Positions 1 through 8,849 are shown, counted from the first letter of the stretch. The stretch: 53,230 bases of DNA from Amycolatopsis echigonensis (GCF_014174495.1 NZ_JACJHR010000064.1:1-53230), one strand, 5' to 3'. The notes: generated from the letters alone by a model not told the origin. Translations and numbers: made by a program.

Positions 1-1158
1 GTCTTACTAGAACATGTGCCTGAATGAAGGCCACGAAGTAGGACCGCGACGCCTGAAGGCGAGCAAGGACCACCCGCATTGCGGGTGGTCCTTTTGTTTG
101 TGCCCTCCGCGGGGTGGCGATGTCCCCGGCCGGGGTGTAGCTGTAGGTGGGCAGGAACCGGTTGTCGGTCGCGGATTCCGAGCGCGGGTCGCGGTCCTCG
201 GTGACCTTGTCGTTGCGCGGGTCGAGTGGATCGCTGGTGTTGAGGTAGTAGGACCGGTATTGCGTGTAGCAGCCCAGTGCACCATCGCGGCACGTGGTGC
301 GGGACAACACGTTTCCGCGCGCGTCGTTGGCGAAGGTGGTGGTGTGCCCGTTTTCGTCGATGATCCGGTTGACGTAGCCCCCGGTGTCATACCCCCGGAC
401 CTGCGTGCCCCCGGTCGGTGTCGTGGTCGAGACCAGACGGCCGCCGGGGGTCGGGTCGTAGGTGTAGGTGGTGACCTTGGTCGCGGGATCGGTGACGCGC
501 ACGGCGTAGGCGGCGACCTTGGCCGAGTAGTGGTTGGCGACGCTGGCCGAGTCCAGGACCCGGTGGTAGAAGGCGACTTCGCCGATGGAGCCGGTGAAGC
601 AACCCCACGTGTTGCCCGGACGCGCCGGCCACGCCTGATCGGTGGTCTTGCCCGCGCCGAGGAAGTCGTAGCGGTCGATGTTGTCGATCGGGCCGGTGGC
701 GGTGCCGGCGAGGTTGCCATCCAGGTACAGCGACTGGATGTCCCCGTCACCGGCGAGCGCCACGTGCTGCCAGGCGTTGCCGTTCCAGAAATGCCCGTAC
801 AGCTTGCCATCCGTACCGACGTAGAGCACCGGCATCGCCCCGCCACCGGGGTTGGCCGTGCCGGGCAGGTCGTTGCCGGTCGCGTAGAGCACGCCCGCCG
901 TGCTGGTCTTGAACCACATCTCGACCGCGAGCTGGGTACGGCCGCGGGCCTGCCGCTCGGGCAGTTCACAGAGGACGAGCTGCCGTTGAACGTCACCGCC
1001 GTGCCACCGCGCAGAGCCGGCGGCGCGGCGAGGGTCACGTTGGCATGAGTCGCCGCCGGCGCTTCGTTGGCGGCCCACAGCGACGCGTCCGGATCCTCCA
1101 AACCCCACAGCGCGTGCGGACCGGAGGTGCGGACCACTGCCTGTTCACGCAGCCACAC
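1..1158 (-). pseudogene. Remnant of an Rhs/YD-repeat wall protein with a LamG domain, frameshifted
   Basis: Read on the minus strand, the first part (about 1158-970) encodes a LamG-like start (LAAPPALRGGTAVTFNG). The frame then has to shift near 960-975 to continue as LamG sequence (EMWFKTSTAGVLYATGND, then GEVAFYHRVLDSASVANHY) and go on into YD/Rhs repeats (TYTYDPTPGGRLVSTT, GYVNRIIDENGHTTTFAND). LamG followed by Rhs repeats is the architecture of large secreted polymorphic-toxin or wall-associated proteins. The usual 2000-residue body and toxin end are missing. No stop follows in the Rhs frame before the window edge, so the left end is undefined. The upstream part is also missing. This is inferred to be a decayed fragment; a sequencing indel near 965 could explain the single frameshift but not the truncation. 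Confidence 0.75.
65..93 (+). terminator. Rho-independent terminator hairpin
   Basis: A 14-base arm (AAGGACCACCCGCA) is followed after one base by its exact reverse complement and then a T-rich run (TTTTGTTT). It fits termination of rightward transcription coming from left of the window. On the minus strand it lies inside the open Rhs remnant frame, which suggests that frame no longer marks a real gene end. Confidence 0.7.
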
Positions 1159-1217
1159 TACTTGCCGGATTCACGGATGTGGCGCACGTCATGCCGCCGG
1201 CCCGAACTCGATTCGGT

Positions 1218-1919
1218 TCAGGCGCCCCGCTCGGACTCCGCCTCCGGCTGCGCCTGAGTGAAGTGCTGCAACGCGAAGAGCCTCGCCGACTCGACGTGCT
1301 CCCGCATGAGGCGCTCCGCCCGGCCTGCGTCCTGTTCCCGGAGCGCGTCGAGGATCGCGCGGTGCTGTTCGACCGCCACGGCGGCCCGTTCGGCGGGATA
1401 GGAGTAGTTCGACCGGAAGCTGACCGTGAACGCCAGTACCTGCCCCATGATCGTCTGCAGCATCCGGCTGCTCGCCGCGTCGCTGATGAGCGTGTGGAAG
1501 GCCAGATCGGCCATCGCGACCTGCGCCGGGCTGCCGGTCGGCGAGATGCGCTCCAGCTTCGCGTGCGCGTCCTCGAGCGCCTCCAGGTCCTCGTTCGTCC
1601 TGGCCTGCGCCGCCTCGCTCGCCGCGTACGCCTCCAGCACCTCGCGCAGCGTGTAGATCTGCATGATGTCGCGCGCGGTGATGGTGCGGACGGTCGCGCC
1701 GCGGTTGGGCGTCAGCTCGACCAGCCCCTCGCTCTGCAGCGTGAACAGGGCTTCTCGCACCGGTGTCCGGCTCACCCCGAGCTGCTCGGCCAGCAGCCGC
1801 TCCCGCACCGGCTCCCCCGGCTTGAGCCGCCCGGAGAAGATCTCGTTCCGCAGGACGCGCGCCACGCCTTCGCTCGTGCGCTGGGACAGGGGCACCACGC
1901 CTCGCCCCGGTGACTGCAT
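1218..1919 (-). CDS. GntR-family regulator, FCD (FadR-like) subfamily
   Basis: The 233-residue protein has an N-terminal winged helix (about residues 12-80; core LLAEQLGVSRTPVREAL followed by GLVELTPNRGATV) and an all-helical FCD ligand-binding domain (about 90-225). The FCD domain carries the usual metal/ligand His positions (DLAFHTLI, EQHRAILDAL, MREHVESA). FCD regulators normally sense small organic acids and repress catabolic operons. It is the nearest intact regulator to the pyridine operon, separated from it only by the dead ammonium transporter. It is the best candidate to bind the paired GTATAC palindromes at 3503 and 3697; that link is inferred. The ATG at 1919 is the start of the longest frame that keeps the winged helix complete. 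Confidence 0.88.
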   Translation of the reverse strand: MQSPGRGVVPLSQRTSEGVARVLRNEIFSGRLKPGEPVRERLLAEQLGVSRTPVREALFTLQSEGLVELTPNRGATVRTITARDIMQIYTLREVLEAYAASEAAQARTNEDLEALEDAHAKLERISPTGSPAQVAMADLAFHTLISDAASSRMLQTIMGQVLAFTVSFRSNYSYPAERAAVAVEQHRAILDALREQDAGRAERLMREHVESARLFALQHFTQAQPEAESERGA

Positions 1920-2017
1920 GGCCGTGCTCCCAACGCTCGCCGCGACCGCGGGATGCGGCGCGGGCCCAAGTGCAGATCATAGCGGCGGGCCCGCGGGAAA
2001 CGGTCTCGCCGCCGGGG

Positions 2018-3393
2018 TCAGGCCCGCACCTGCGGTTCCACCACCGGCACCGCCTCCAGGTCGTCCGCGAAGTTCGACACGCCCCACCGCGCCTGGTCGA
2101 GCCCCACGAGCTCCTCCTGCTCGCTCGCGCGCAGGCCGCCGAACCGCTCGAACACCAGGCACAGCAGCAGCGCGGGCACCCCGCTCACCAGCATCGTCGC
2201 GACGACGCCCGCCAGCTGCCACCACGGGGTGATCTCCCCGGCGCCCACCGCGTGCGGGCCGTCGAGCCCGAGGTAGCCACCGGTGCGCGTGCCCTATTTC
2301 AGGAAACCCGTCAGCACGGCGCCGACCGCGCCGGGGCCGAGTGCCAGCGGCACCACCTTCGGGTCGTCAACGCGCGCCTTCCGCAACAGGGTCCCGGTGC
2401 CGAGCGCGACCACCGGCCCGAGCGCGCCGACGAGCAGGCACTCCCAGGCGTTCCCGATGTCGAGCAGCGTGCCCGCCATGACGACATCGGCGATCGGGCC
2501 GAGCAGCGCCGAGGTCGCGTCCCGGCGCCGGTACGCCAGCAGCAGCCCCGTCACCGCACCGCCGAGCAGCGCGGCGACCAGGTTCACGACGACCAGCCCG
2601 ATCCCGCTTTCGGTGTAGGAGATCCCGAAGAAACCCGTGCCCGGCACCATGTAGCCGCTGCCGAGCGTCACGAACGGCAGGGCCACCAGTATCAGCAGCA
2701 CCCCGATGCCCACGAACGCCGCGTTGTGGGACACGGGCTTCGCCCCGCTGTGGTGCGGCAGGAAGGCGCCGAGGCGCGGGCCGGCGCGCCACGCCAGCAC
2801 GAGCACGAACGTGCCCGCGGTGATGTAGAGGGGAAAGGCGCCGTCGAAGTCGTGCGTTCCGCGCAGCGTCAGCGGCGACAGCGAACCCGAGCACAGGTAA
2901 CCGACCAGCGGTGAGAGCACCGCGCCGACGACGAAGGACATGACGAAGAGGGGAACCGGTTTGATCCGCTCGACCACGCCGGTGTGGATCAACGCGACGG
3001 CCGCCATCGTGAAGGTCACGAAGAACACCAGGAAGATCTGCTGCACGTCGGCCTCGGGCAGGGCGGCCGGGTGATGTACCGCGACGACGTGGTGGTGAAG
3101 GCGCAGCCGAGCCACCAGTCCCGCACCGCCTGCCAGAACGGCCCCGGCACCCCGAACGCCTGGTTGAACTGCCACTGTCAGATCGGGTAGCCGATGAGCA
3201 GGGTGCCGAGACCGCCGACCATCGCGGCGCCGATCTTCTGCACGGTGGTGTCGAGGACGTTGCGCCGGCGGACGAGCCCGGTGTCGATGAACACCAGTCC
3301 CGCCACGACGAGCAGGACGGCGATCGCGCCGACGGTGTAGATGAAGGTCGACAAGATCCAGTCGGTGGAGGCCTGTTCGGGGAACTGTGGCAT
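2018..3393 (-). pseudogene. amt: Ammonium transporter (Amt/MEP family), inactivated
   Basis: Minus-strand sequence encodes an almost complete Amt protein in pieces. The N-terminus (MPQFPEQASTDWILSTF, start 3393) ends at TGA where a Trp codon is expected (YPI-stop-QWQFNQAFGVPGPFW, near 3178). A frameshift near 3075 is needed to enter the middle part (ADVQQIFLVFFVTFTMAAVALIHTGVVER). A TAG near 2292 interrupts GFLK-stop-GTRTGGYLG before the last segment ending VVEPQVRA at 2018. Hydrophobic helices and Amt motifs are otherwise preserved, so decay looks recent. The gene is divergent from an operon that releases ammonia, so its loss may relate to that metabolism; this is speculative. Three independent lesions make pure sequencing error unlikely. 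Confidence 0.85.
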
Positions 3394-3502
3394 CACTTCT
3401 CTCAGCGGGGACAGAAGGGGCGCTGAGCGCACGAGTGGGTGAGATCCGCGGAGGTGCCGAGAACCGCTCCCGCGGGTGCCGCGGGTGTGCGTGAAGCGAG
3501 GA

Positions 3503-3518
3503 TGTATACCGGTATGCA
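3503..3518. promoter_or_regulatory. Putative GntR operator, left copy
   Basis: TGTATACCGGTATGCA is a 16-base palindrome with one mismatched pair. It shares the pattern GTATAC-N2-GTATGC with the site at 3697-3714. On the minus strand it contains TATACA, a possible -10 for the ammonium transporter remnant. Binding by the FCD regulator at 1218-1919 is inferred. Confidence 0.55.
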
Positions 3519-3696
3519 AAGCACGGCAAGCCTTCGTGCGAAGTCTGTGACCTGCTGGTTTTCCGATGTGACAGACAGGTTGCGGATCAGGACGGACGGG
3601 TTGCGGCGGGCGCCGGACCCTTCCTCGGACCCGGGTGCGTGACGCAGACCGGGGCGACCGCCGACCGAAGATTCAGCCAGAAAGTACTTGCCAAAA

Positions 3697-3714
3697 TGGT
3701 ATACATGTATGCCA
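3697..3714. promoter_or_regulatory. Putative GntR operator, right copy, upstream of the pyridine operon
   Basis: TGGTATACATGTATGCCA is an 18-base palindrome with one mismatched pair, 35 bases before the first gene's start. It repeats the GTATAC-N2-GTATGC pattern of 3503-3518 and includes a plus-strand TATACA hexamer. Confidence 0.55.
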
Positions 3715-3748
3715 GACTGCCTTGGCTTTCCAACGAAGGGAGCCGCCG

Positions 3749-4414
3749 GTGGACACCTCGTCCTCGACCGTGAGCGTCTACGACCAGGCCGGTTTCGGCC
3801 GTCCGGTACAGCGGCGCTCGCGGCCTGCCGTGGTCGTGGTCGACTTCTCCTACGGGTTCACCGACCCCGCGTACCCGACGGGCGCGGACATGACCGGACC
3901 CGTGCTGGCCACCGCGCGGCTGCTCGACCGGGCCCGCGAACTCGGTCTGCCGGTCGTGTTCACCACTATCGCCTACGACCCCGGCCAGGTCGCCACGCTC
4001 GCGTGGCTGCGCAAGGCGACCGGGATGGCCGCGCTGACGCTCGGCAGCAGGCTGGTGGAGATCGACGGCAGGCTCGCGCCGCGGCCGGAGGAGCACCTGG
4101 TGGTCAAGACCGGGGCGTCCGCGTTCTTCGGCACGGCACTGGCCGCGTACCTCACGTCGGCCGGGGCGGACACGGTGATCGTCACCGGCGCGACGACCAG
4201 CGGCTGCGTCCGGGCCACGGTCGTCGACGCCGTGCAGTACGGCTACCCGGTGCTCGTGCCGCGTGACTGCGTCGCGGACCGGGCGCCGGGCCCGCACGAG
4301 GCGAACCTCTTCGACATGGACCAGAAGTACGGCGACGTCGTCGACCTCGACGACGTCCTGAGCTACCTCGGGACCCTTCCCACCACCAGAGCCGAGGCGG
4401 AGGCGCACGCATGA
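3749..4414 (+). CDS. nicF: Isochorismatase-family amidohydrolase, maleamate amidase-like (NicF type)
   Basis: This is a cysteine hydrolase of the isochorismatase family (221 residues). The triad is visible: Asp in VVVVDFSYGFTD (near 33), Lys in HLVVKTGASAFFGT (near 116), and Cys in TGATTSGCVRATVVDA (near 153). The GATTSGCVRA signature is typical of N-carbamoylsarcosine/maleamate amidases. In the lower nicotinate pathway this step hydrolyses maleamate to maleate and ammonia. The NicX, NicD and NicE partners are in the same operon, which supports that role over isochorismatase or nicotinamidase. The GTG at 3749 is chosen because GAAGGGAG lies eight bases upstream and the protein then starts at family length. 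It overlaps the next gene by 4 bases. Confidence 0.82.
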   Translation: MDTSSSTVSVYDQAGFGRPVQRRSRPAVVVVDFSYGFTDPAYPTGADMTGPVLATARLLDRARELGLPVVFTTIAYDPGQVATLAWLRKATGMAALTLGSRLVEIDGRLAPRPEEHLVVKTGASAFFGTALAAYLTSAGADTVIVTGATTSGCVRATVVDAVQYGYPVLVPRDCVADRAPGPHEANLFDMDQKYGDVVDLDDVLSYLGTLPTTRAEAEAHA

Positions 4415-6285
4415 CCGTGACCGACCCGAATCCCACCACGAAACCGGCACAGGCAGTACCCGGCGAACGCTTCGCCAGCCCCTTCGCTGTCGAGACGCCA
4501 CCGGGCGCCGAGGGCTGGGAGAGCATGTATCCGTACTACGCGCTGCTGAGCCAGGAGCGCGCGGAGTTCGAGGACGGCAAGTTCTGGTTCTTCGACGGGA
4601 TGCACAACCCGGAGCCGCTCTACCCGTTCGACACGATCATGACCGAGAACTGGTGGGTCGCGGCGAGCCAGATGTCGACGCGGGTGTGGCCGGTGCCGCC
4701 CGCCGGCGGGATCGACCACCGGATCATCAACGGCTACCTCTACATCAGCCCGAACGCGGTGACCGATCCTGACGAGATCGCCCGCCGCGCCGAGGAGTTC
4801 GCGGTCCGCGCGGGGCACTACTACGAGAACTGGGACGAGATCTACGAGCAGTGGGTGGCCAAGGCGACCGGCTGCATCGAGCGGCTCAAGGCGATCCGCT
4901 TCGCCCCGCTGCCCGAGCGGGAGCCGCTGGAGAGCGTCCTGCGGCACAAGGGCACGTACTCCACGTACGACCTGCTCACGAAGTACGGCGAGCTGATCTC
5001 GAACCTGTTCGAGATGGGCTCCTACCACTTCGAGATGCTCAACCTCGGGTACGGCGCGTACCTGACGTTTCAGGAGTTCTGCCAGTCCGCCTTCCCCGGG
5101 ATCACCGACCAGACGCTCGCGGCCATGGTGTCGGGCATCGACATCATGCTGTTCCGCCCGGACGACGAGGTACGCGGGCTGGCGAAGCTCGTCGTCGAGC
5201 TGGAGCTGACCGACATCGTGCTCGGTGGCGAGGACCCGGACGACGTGCTCGCCGCCATCGCCGCACACCCCAACGGTCCACAGTGGATCGAAGCGTTCGA
5301 GGCGGCGAAGGACCCGTGGTTCTGGTTCTCCACCGGCGCCGGCTACACCCACAGCGACCGGGCCTGGATCGACGACCTGCGCCTGCCGTTCACCGCGCTG
5401 CGCGGGTACGTCAAGAGCCTGCTCGACGGTGCGGACATCCGCCGTCCGCTCGACGAGATCCTCGCCGAGCGCACCCGGATCACCGCGGAGTACCGCAGCT
5501 ACCTGCCCACCGAGGCCGACCAGGAGGTGTTCGACGGGCTGGTCGAGCTCGCCCGCAAGGTGTTCCCGTTCGTCGAGAACCACAACTTCTACGTCGAGCA
5601 CTGGCACCACTCGCTGTTCTGGTCGAAGGTGCGTGAGCTCGGTGACGTGTTCGTCGCACACGACTTCCTCGACGACCGCGAGGACATCTTCTACCTGCAC
5701 CGCAACGAGATCTACTCGGCGCTGTACGACCTGAACGTCGGCTGGGCCACCGGCACGGAGGCCCGCGGCGTCACCTACTGGCGTCCGGAGATCGCGCGCC
5801 GCAAGCGGATCCGGGACGTCCTCAAGGCGCACCCGCCCCAGCCCGCGCTCGGCGTACCGCCGGAGTTCATCACCGAACCGCTGACCGTGATGCTCTGGGG
5901 CATCACGCAGGAGTCGGTGCAGGAGTGGCTCGGCGCCAAGGGCGAGGAGAGCGGCGAGCTGCGCGGGGTCGCGGCGTCCGCCGGCAAGGCGACGGGCCGC
6001 GCGCGGGTGATCGTGGACCCGGAGGACCTGCACCTGGTGCGGGACGGGGAAATCCTCGTCTGCCGCATCACCGCCCCCAGCTGGGCGCCGGTCTTCTCGC
6101 GGCTTTCGGCCGCGGTGTCCGATGTCGGCGGGATCATGGCCCACACCGCGATCGTGTGTCGCGAGTACGGCCTGCCCGCGGTCGTCGGCACCGGTTTCGC
6201 GACGACGACCATCCGAACCGGACAGCTCATCGAGGTCGACGGCAACACCGGCGTCGTCCGCGTCGTAGAGGAGGCACAGCCGTGA
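4411..6285 (+). CDS. PEP-utilising enzyme, phosphohistidine (mobile) domain subunit of a split kinase
   Basis: The 624-residue protein ends in the swivelling phosphohistidine domain of PEP synthase/PPDK (about residues 530-620). The phospho-accepting His is at about 578 in GGIMAHTAIVCREYG, followed by GLPAVVGTG. The long N-terminal part lacks the ATP-grasp domain and resembles the large subunit of phenylphosphate synthase-type enzymes. Its size (about 70 kDa) and that of the next protein (about 40 kDa) match the two phenylphosphate synthase subunits. A PEP-utilising protein was reported to be needed for 3-hydroxypyridine dehydrogenase activity in Ensifer (recalled). Inference: with its partner it phosphorylates the ring hydroxyl before ring hydroxylation. 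ATG start; 4-base overlaps on both sides. Confidence 0.8.
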   Translation: MTVTDPNPTTKPAQAVPGERFASPFAVETPPGAEGWESMYPYYALLSQERAEFEDGKFWFFDGMHNPEPLYPFDTIMTENWWVAASQMSTRVWPVPPAGGIDHRIINGYLYISPNAVTDPDEIARRAEEFAVRAGHYYENWDEIYEQWVAKATGCIERLKAIRFAPLPEREPLESVLRHKGTYSTYDLLTKYGELISNLFEMGSYHFEMLNLGYGAYLTFQEFCQSAFPGITDQTLAAMVSGIDIMLFRPDDEVRGLAKLVVELELTDIVLGGEDPDDVLAAIAAHPNGPQWIEAFEAAKDPWFWFSTGAGYTHSDRAWIDDLRLPFTALRGYVKSLLDGADIRRPLDEILAERTRITAEYRSYLPTEADQEVFDGLVELARKVFPFVENHNFYVEHWHHSLFWSKVRELGDVFVAHDFLDDREDIFYLHRNEIYSALYDLNVGWATGTEARGVTYWRPEIARRKRIRDVLKAHPPQPALGVPPEFITEPLTVMLWGITQESVQEWLGAKGEESGELRGVAASAGKATGRARVIVDPEDLHLVRDGEILVCRITAPSWAPVFSRLSAAVSDVGGIMAHTAIVCREYGLPAVVGTGFATTTIRTGQLIEVDGNTGVVRVVEEAQP

Positions 6286-7382
6286 CCACCACCGTTTCCC
6301 CGTTCGTCCTGTGGCTCGACGACCCCACCGCCGTCGGCAACCGTCTGCTCGGCGGCAAGTTCGGCAGCCTGGCCGAGATGACCGCGGCGCACTTCGAGGT
6401 GCCGCCGGGGTTCGGCATCACCACCACCGCCTACCGCCACTTCCTGGAGTCGGCGGGTCTGGCGGAGCGGGCGCGTGAGGTCCGCGCGGAGGCGTCCGGT
6501 GCCGAACTGGCGGACGTGCAGCGGATCAGCGCCGAGTTCGCCGCCGCCATCGACGAGGCTGGGCTGCCCGCCGACCTGGAACGCGAGATCCGGGACGCCT
6601 ACGCGGAGCTGGAACGCCGCGCCGGGCAGGAGGACCTGCCGGTGGCCGTGCGCTCGAGCGGCGAGTCCGAGGACCTCGCGGGCGCCAGCTTCGCCGGGCA
6701 GTACGACACCTTCCTCTGGATCCGTGGCGCCGAGGACCTGCTGCGGCACGTCCGCCGCTGCTGGGCCGGGATGTTCGGCGCCGCGGTGCTCACCTACCGG
6801 CCGGACGCCGGCTCCGACGTGCTCACCGCCGATCTGGGCATCTGTGTCGGCGTGCAGCAGATGGTGCAGGCGCGTGCGGCCGGGGTGATGTTCACCCTCG
6901 ACCCGGTGACGGGCGACCGGTCCAAAGTGGTCATCGAGGGCTGCTGGGGCCTCGGTGAAGGCGTCGTGAGCGGCGGGATCACGCCCAGCCGGTACGTCGT
7001 GGACAAGGTGACCTTCGAGGTGATCCGCCGCGAGGTGGCCCGGCAGGAGTCGAAGTTCGGGTTCGACCAGGTCGCCGCGGCCGTCGGACTGGTGCCGGTG
7101 GAGCCGGACCTGCAGGAGTCGCCGTGCCTCGACGACGACCAGATCCGCGCGCTCGCGGAGCTGGCCAAGCGCATCGAACGGCACCGCGGCGCGCCCCAGG
7201 ACGTCGAGTGGGCCGTCGGAGAACGGGGTGACGTGCGGGTGTTGCAGGTGCGGCCGGAGACGGTGTGGAGCCGCCGGAAGGCCGAGCAGCTGGTCGGTGA
7301 GCGCAAGGCCGCCGTCAACCACGTGCTGGCCCGGTTCGCGGGTGTGGGCGTGGCTCGCGGCAGCCGGGGCGCGGGCGCATGA
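6282..7382 (+). CDS. PEP synthase/PPDK N-terminal ATP-binding domain protein, partner of the preceding gene
   Basis: This 366-residue ATP-grasp protein corresponds to only the nucleotide-binding part of PEP synthase. It has the glycine-rich start LLGGKFGSLAEM, the PVAVRSSGESEDLAGASFAGQ block (about residues 118-140), a metal/ATP block (GVMFTLDPVTGD) and the terminal QDVEWAVGERGDVRVLQVRPET. It carries neither the phosphohistidine nor the PEP-binding barrel, so it must work with the upstream mobile-domain protein. The start is GTG at 6282, overlapping the previous stop (GTGA) and aligning with the family N-terminus; longer frames are upstream read-through. The pair most resembles phenylphosphate synthase or the kinase-like proteins of the Ensifer hpd cluster. 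Rifampicin phosphotransferase, normally a single chain, is less likely. Confidence 0.8.
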   Translation: MTTTVSPFVLWLDDPTAVGNRLLGGKFGSLAEMTAAHFEVPPGFGITTTAYRHFLESAGLAERAREVRAEASGAELADVQRISAEFAAAIDEAGLPADLEREIRDAYAELERRAGQEDLPVAVRSSGESEDLAGASFAGQYDTFLWIRGAEDLLRHVRRCWAGMFGAAVLTYRPDAGSDVLTADLGICVGVQQMVQARAAGVMFTLDPVTGDRSKVVIEGCWGLGEGVVSGGITPSRYVVDKVTFEVIRREVARQESKFGFDQVAAAVGLVPVEPDLQESPCLDDDQIRALAELAKRIERHRGAPQDVEWAVGERGDVRVLQVRPETVWSRRKAEQLVGERKAAVNHVLARFAGVGVARGSRGAGA

Positions 7383-8251
7383 AGCCCGCCCCGTTCGCGT
7401 ACCACCGGCCGACGTCCGTGGCGGAGGCCGTCGCCAGGCTCGGCGAGTACGGCGGTGGCGCCCGGGTGCTCGCCGGGGGCCAGAGCCTGGTCCCGATGCT
7501 GAACATGCGCCTGTGGCGGCCGGACGCGCTCGTCGACATCAACGACATCGACGATCTCGACGACATCCTCGTGCAGGGCGACCGGACCGTCGTCGGCGCG
7601 CTGGTCCGGTACTCCACGGTGGAGCGTTCGCCGCTCGTGGCCGAGCGACTGCCACTGCTCGCCCGTATCGTCCGGCACATCGGCGACCGGCAGGTGCGCA
7701 ACCGCGGCACCGTCGGCGGCGCCCTCGTGCAGGGCGACCCGACCGGCGAGATGCCGCTGGCGTGCCTTGTGCTCGGCGCGGTGGTCGTCGCCGCCGGGCC
7801 CGCCGGCACCCGGCGCGTCCCGCTGACGGAGTTCTACGAAGGCTCCTACGCCACGGTGCTCGACCCCGGCGAACTGGTCGTCTCGGTCGAGTTCCCGGCC
7901 CACCCGCGGCACTTCGCGTTCCGCGAGTTCTGCCGCAAGCACAACGACTTCGCGGTCATCAGCGCGGTCGCCACCGGCGACAGGGACGAGGACGGGACCT
8001 GGCACGGCGTCCGCCTCGCCCTCGGTGGCGTCGCCGACGGCCCCGTGCTCGCCCCCTCGCCGCCGGACGGCACCCGGCTGACCGACGACGACGTGGCGGC
8101 CGCCGCCGAGGCCGCGCTGACCGTCGTCGACCCGCCGGCGGACGTCCGCGCTTCCGCGGAGTACCGCCGTCACCTCGTGCCCGTGTACCTGCACCGGGTG
8201 CTGACCGAGCTGCGCGAAGCCCAAGGAGGAGGAACCCATGAAGTTGCGTGA
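7379..8251 (+). CDS. FAD-binding subunit of a molybdenum hydroxylase (CoxM/CutM family)
   Basis: This 290-residue protein is the medium, FAD-containing subunit of a xanthine-dehydrogenase-type hydroxylase. FAD-binding motifs are clear: AGGQSLVPMLNMRL (about residues 33-46) and NRGTVGGALVQGDP (about 108-121). The CO-dehydrogenase flavoprotein C-terminal domain follows. It passes electrons from the 2Fe-2S subunit to the acceptor. Its partners, the 2Fe-2S (11317) and Mo subunits (11826), lie downstream after three catabolic genes, so the enzyme genes are split within one operon. The start ATG overlaps the previous stop by 4 bases, and its end overlaps the SRPBCC gene by 14 bases. Confidence 0.88.
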   Translation: MKPAPFAYHRPTSVAEAVARLGEYGGGARVLAGGQSLVPMLNMRLWRPDALVDINDIDDLDDILVQGDRTVVGALVRYSTVERSPLVAERLPLLARIVRHIGDRQVRNRGTVGGALVQGDPTGEMPLACLVLGAVVVAAGPAGTRRVPLTEFYEGSYATVLDPGELVVSVEFPAHPRHFAFREFCRKHNDFAVISAVATGDRDEDGTWHGVRLALGGVADGPVLAPSPPDGTRLTDDDVAAAAEAALTVVDPPADVRASAEYRRHLVPVYLHRVLTELREAQGGGTHEVA

Positions 8252-8849
8252 GGAGTTCCAGGTCGGCAGACCGGTGGCCGAGGTCTGGACCTTCTTCGAC
8301 GAGCCCGCTCGGGTGGCGGGTTGCGTACCGGGGGTCGAGGACCTGACGATGCGCGGTCCGGACGACATCGACGTACGGGTCACCCAGAGCGTCGGCCCGA
8401 TGACCGCGACGTTCGCCGCCTCGATCACGATCGTCGAGCGGGTGCCGGAGAAGCTGATCGCCTTCACCGCCACCGGCAAGACGGTCCGCGGCGCGATGGG
8501 CAACGTCCGGGCGACGGTGAACGTGCAGCTGGAACCGGCGGGCGAGCGCACGACGGTCATCGTCGAAGGCGACGTCGCACTCGCCGGCGCGCTCGGCAGC
8601 GTCGGGCAGAAGGTGGTCGCCAAGCAGGCGCGCAAGGTCACCGGCGCGTTCTCGCGCAACCTGGAGACCGCACTGGGCGGCGAAACCGCGGCGGCTCCGG
8701 TCACCACCCCAGCGAAGTCCATTGTGGACGCACCGGCCCCCGTGGCCGCGGCCGATCCGTGGGCGAAGGTCGCGGCCGCGCTGAGCGCGGTCTCGGTGGC
8801 GGTCAGCCTCGCGACGCTCGCGAGGAGCTTCCAGAGGGCGCGCCGATGA
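8238..8849 (+). CDS. SRPBCC/CoxG-like subunit with C-terminal hydrophobic helix
   Basis: The 203-residue protein has a START/SRPBCC fold (about 1-145; MKLREEFQVGRPVAEVWTFF, then VAGCVPGVEDL) of the CoxG type that accompanies molybdenum hydroxylases. A Pro/Ala-rich linker and a hydrophobic C-terminal helix (WAKVAAALSAVSVAVSLATL) may attach it to the membrane, as CoxG does for CO dehydrogenase. In many N-heterocycle hydroxylases this domain is fused to the Mo or Fe-S subunit. Here it is separate, the feature reported for HpdA of Ensifer. The strong Shine-Dalgarno AAGGAGGAGG at 8222-8232 fixes the ATG at 8238 inside the end of the FAD subunit gene. Confidence 0.85.
   Translation: MKLREEFQVGRPVAEVWTFFDEPARVAGCVPGVEDLTMRGPDDIDVRVTQSVGPMTATFAASITIVERVPEKLIAFTATGKTVRGAMGNVRATVNVQLEPAGERTTVIVEGDVALAGALGSVGQKVVAKQARKVTGAFSRNLETALGGETAAAPVTTPAKSIVDAPAPVAAADPWAKVAAALSAVSVAVSLATLARSFQRARR

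Larger units (their letters stand above)
3394..3748. promoter_or_regulatory. Divergent promoter region between amt remnant and pyridine operon
   Basis: This 355-base stretch has no gene. It holds two near-palindromic sites listed separately. Each site contains a TATACA -10-like hexamer, pointing left in the first site and right in the second. This is consistent with repression at both divergent promoters. Confidence 0.55.
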
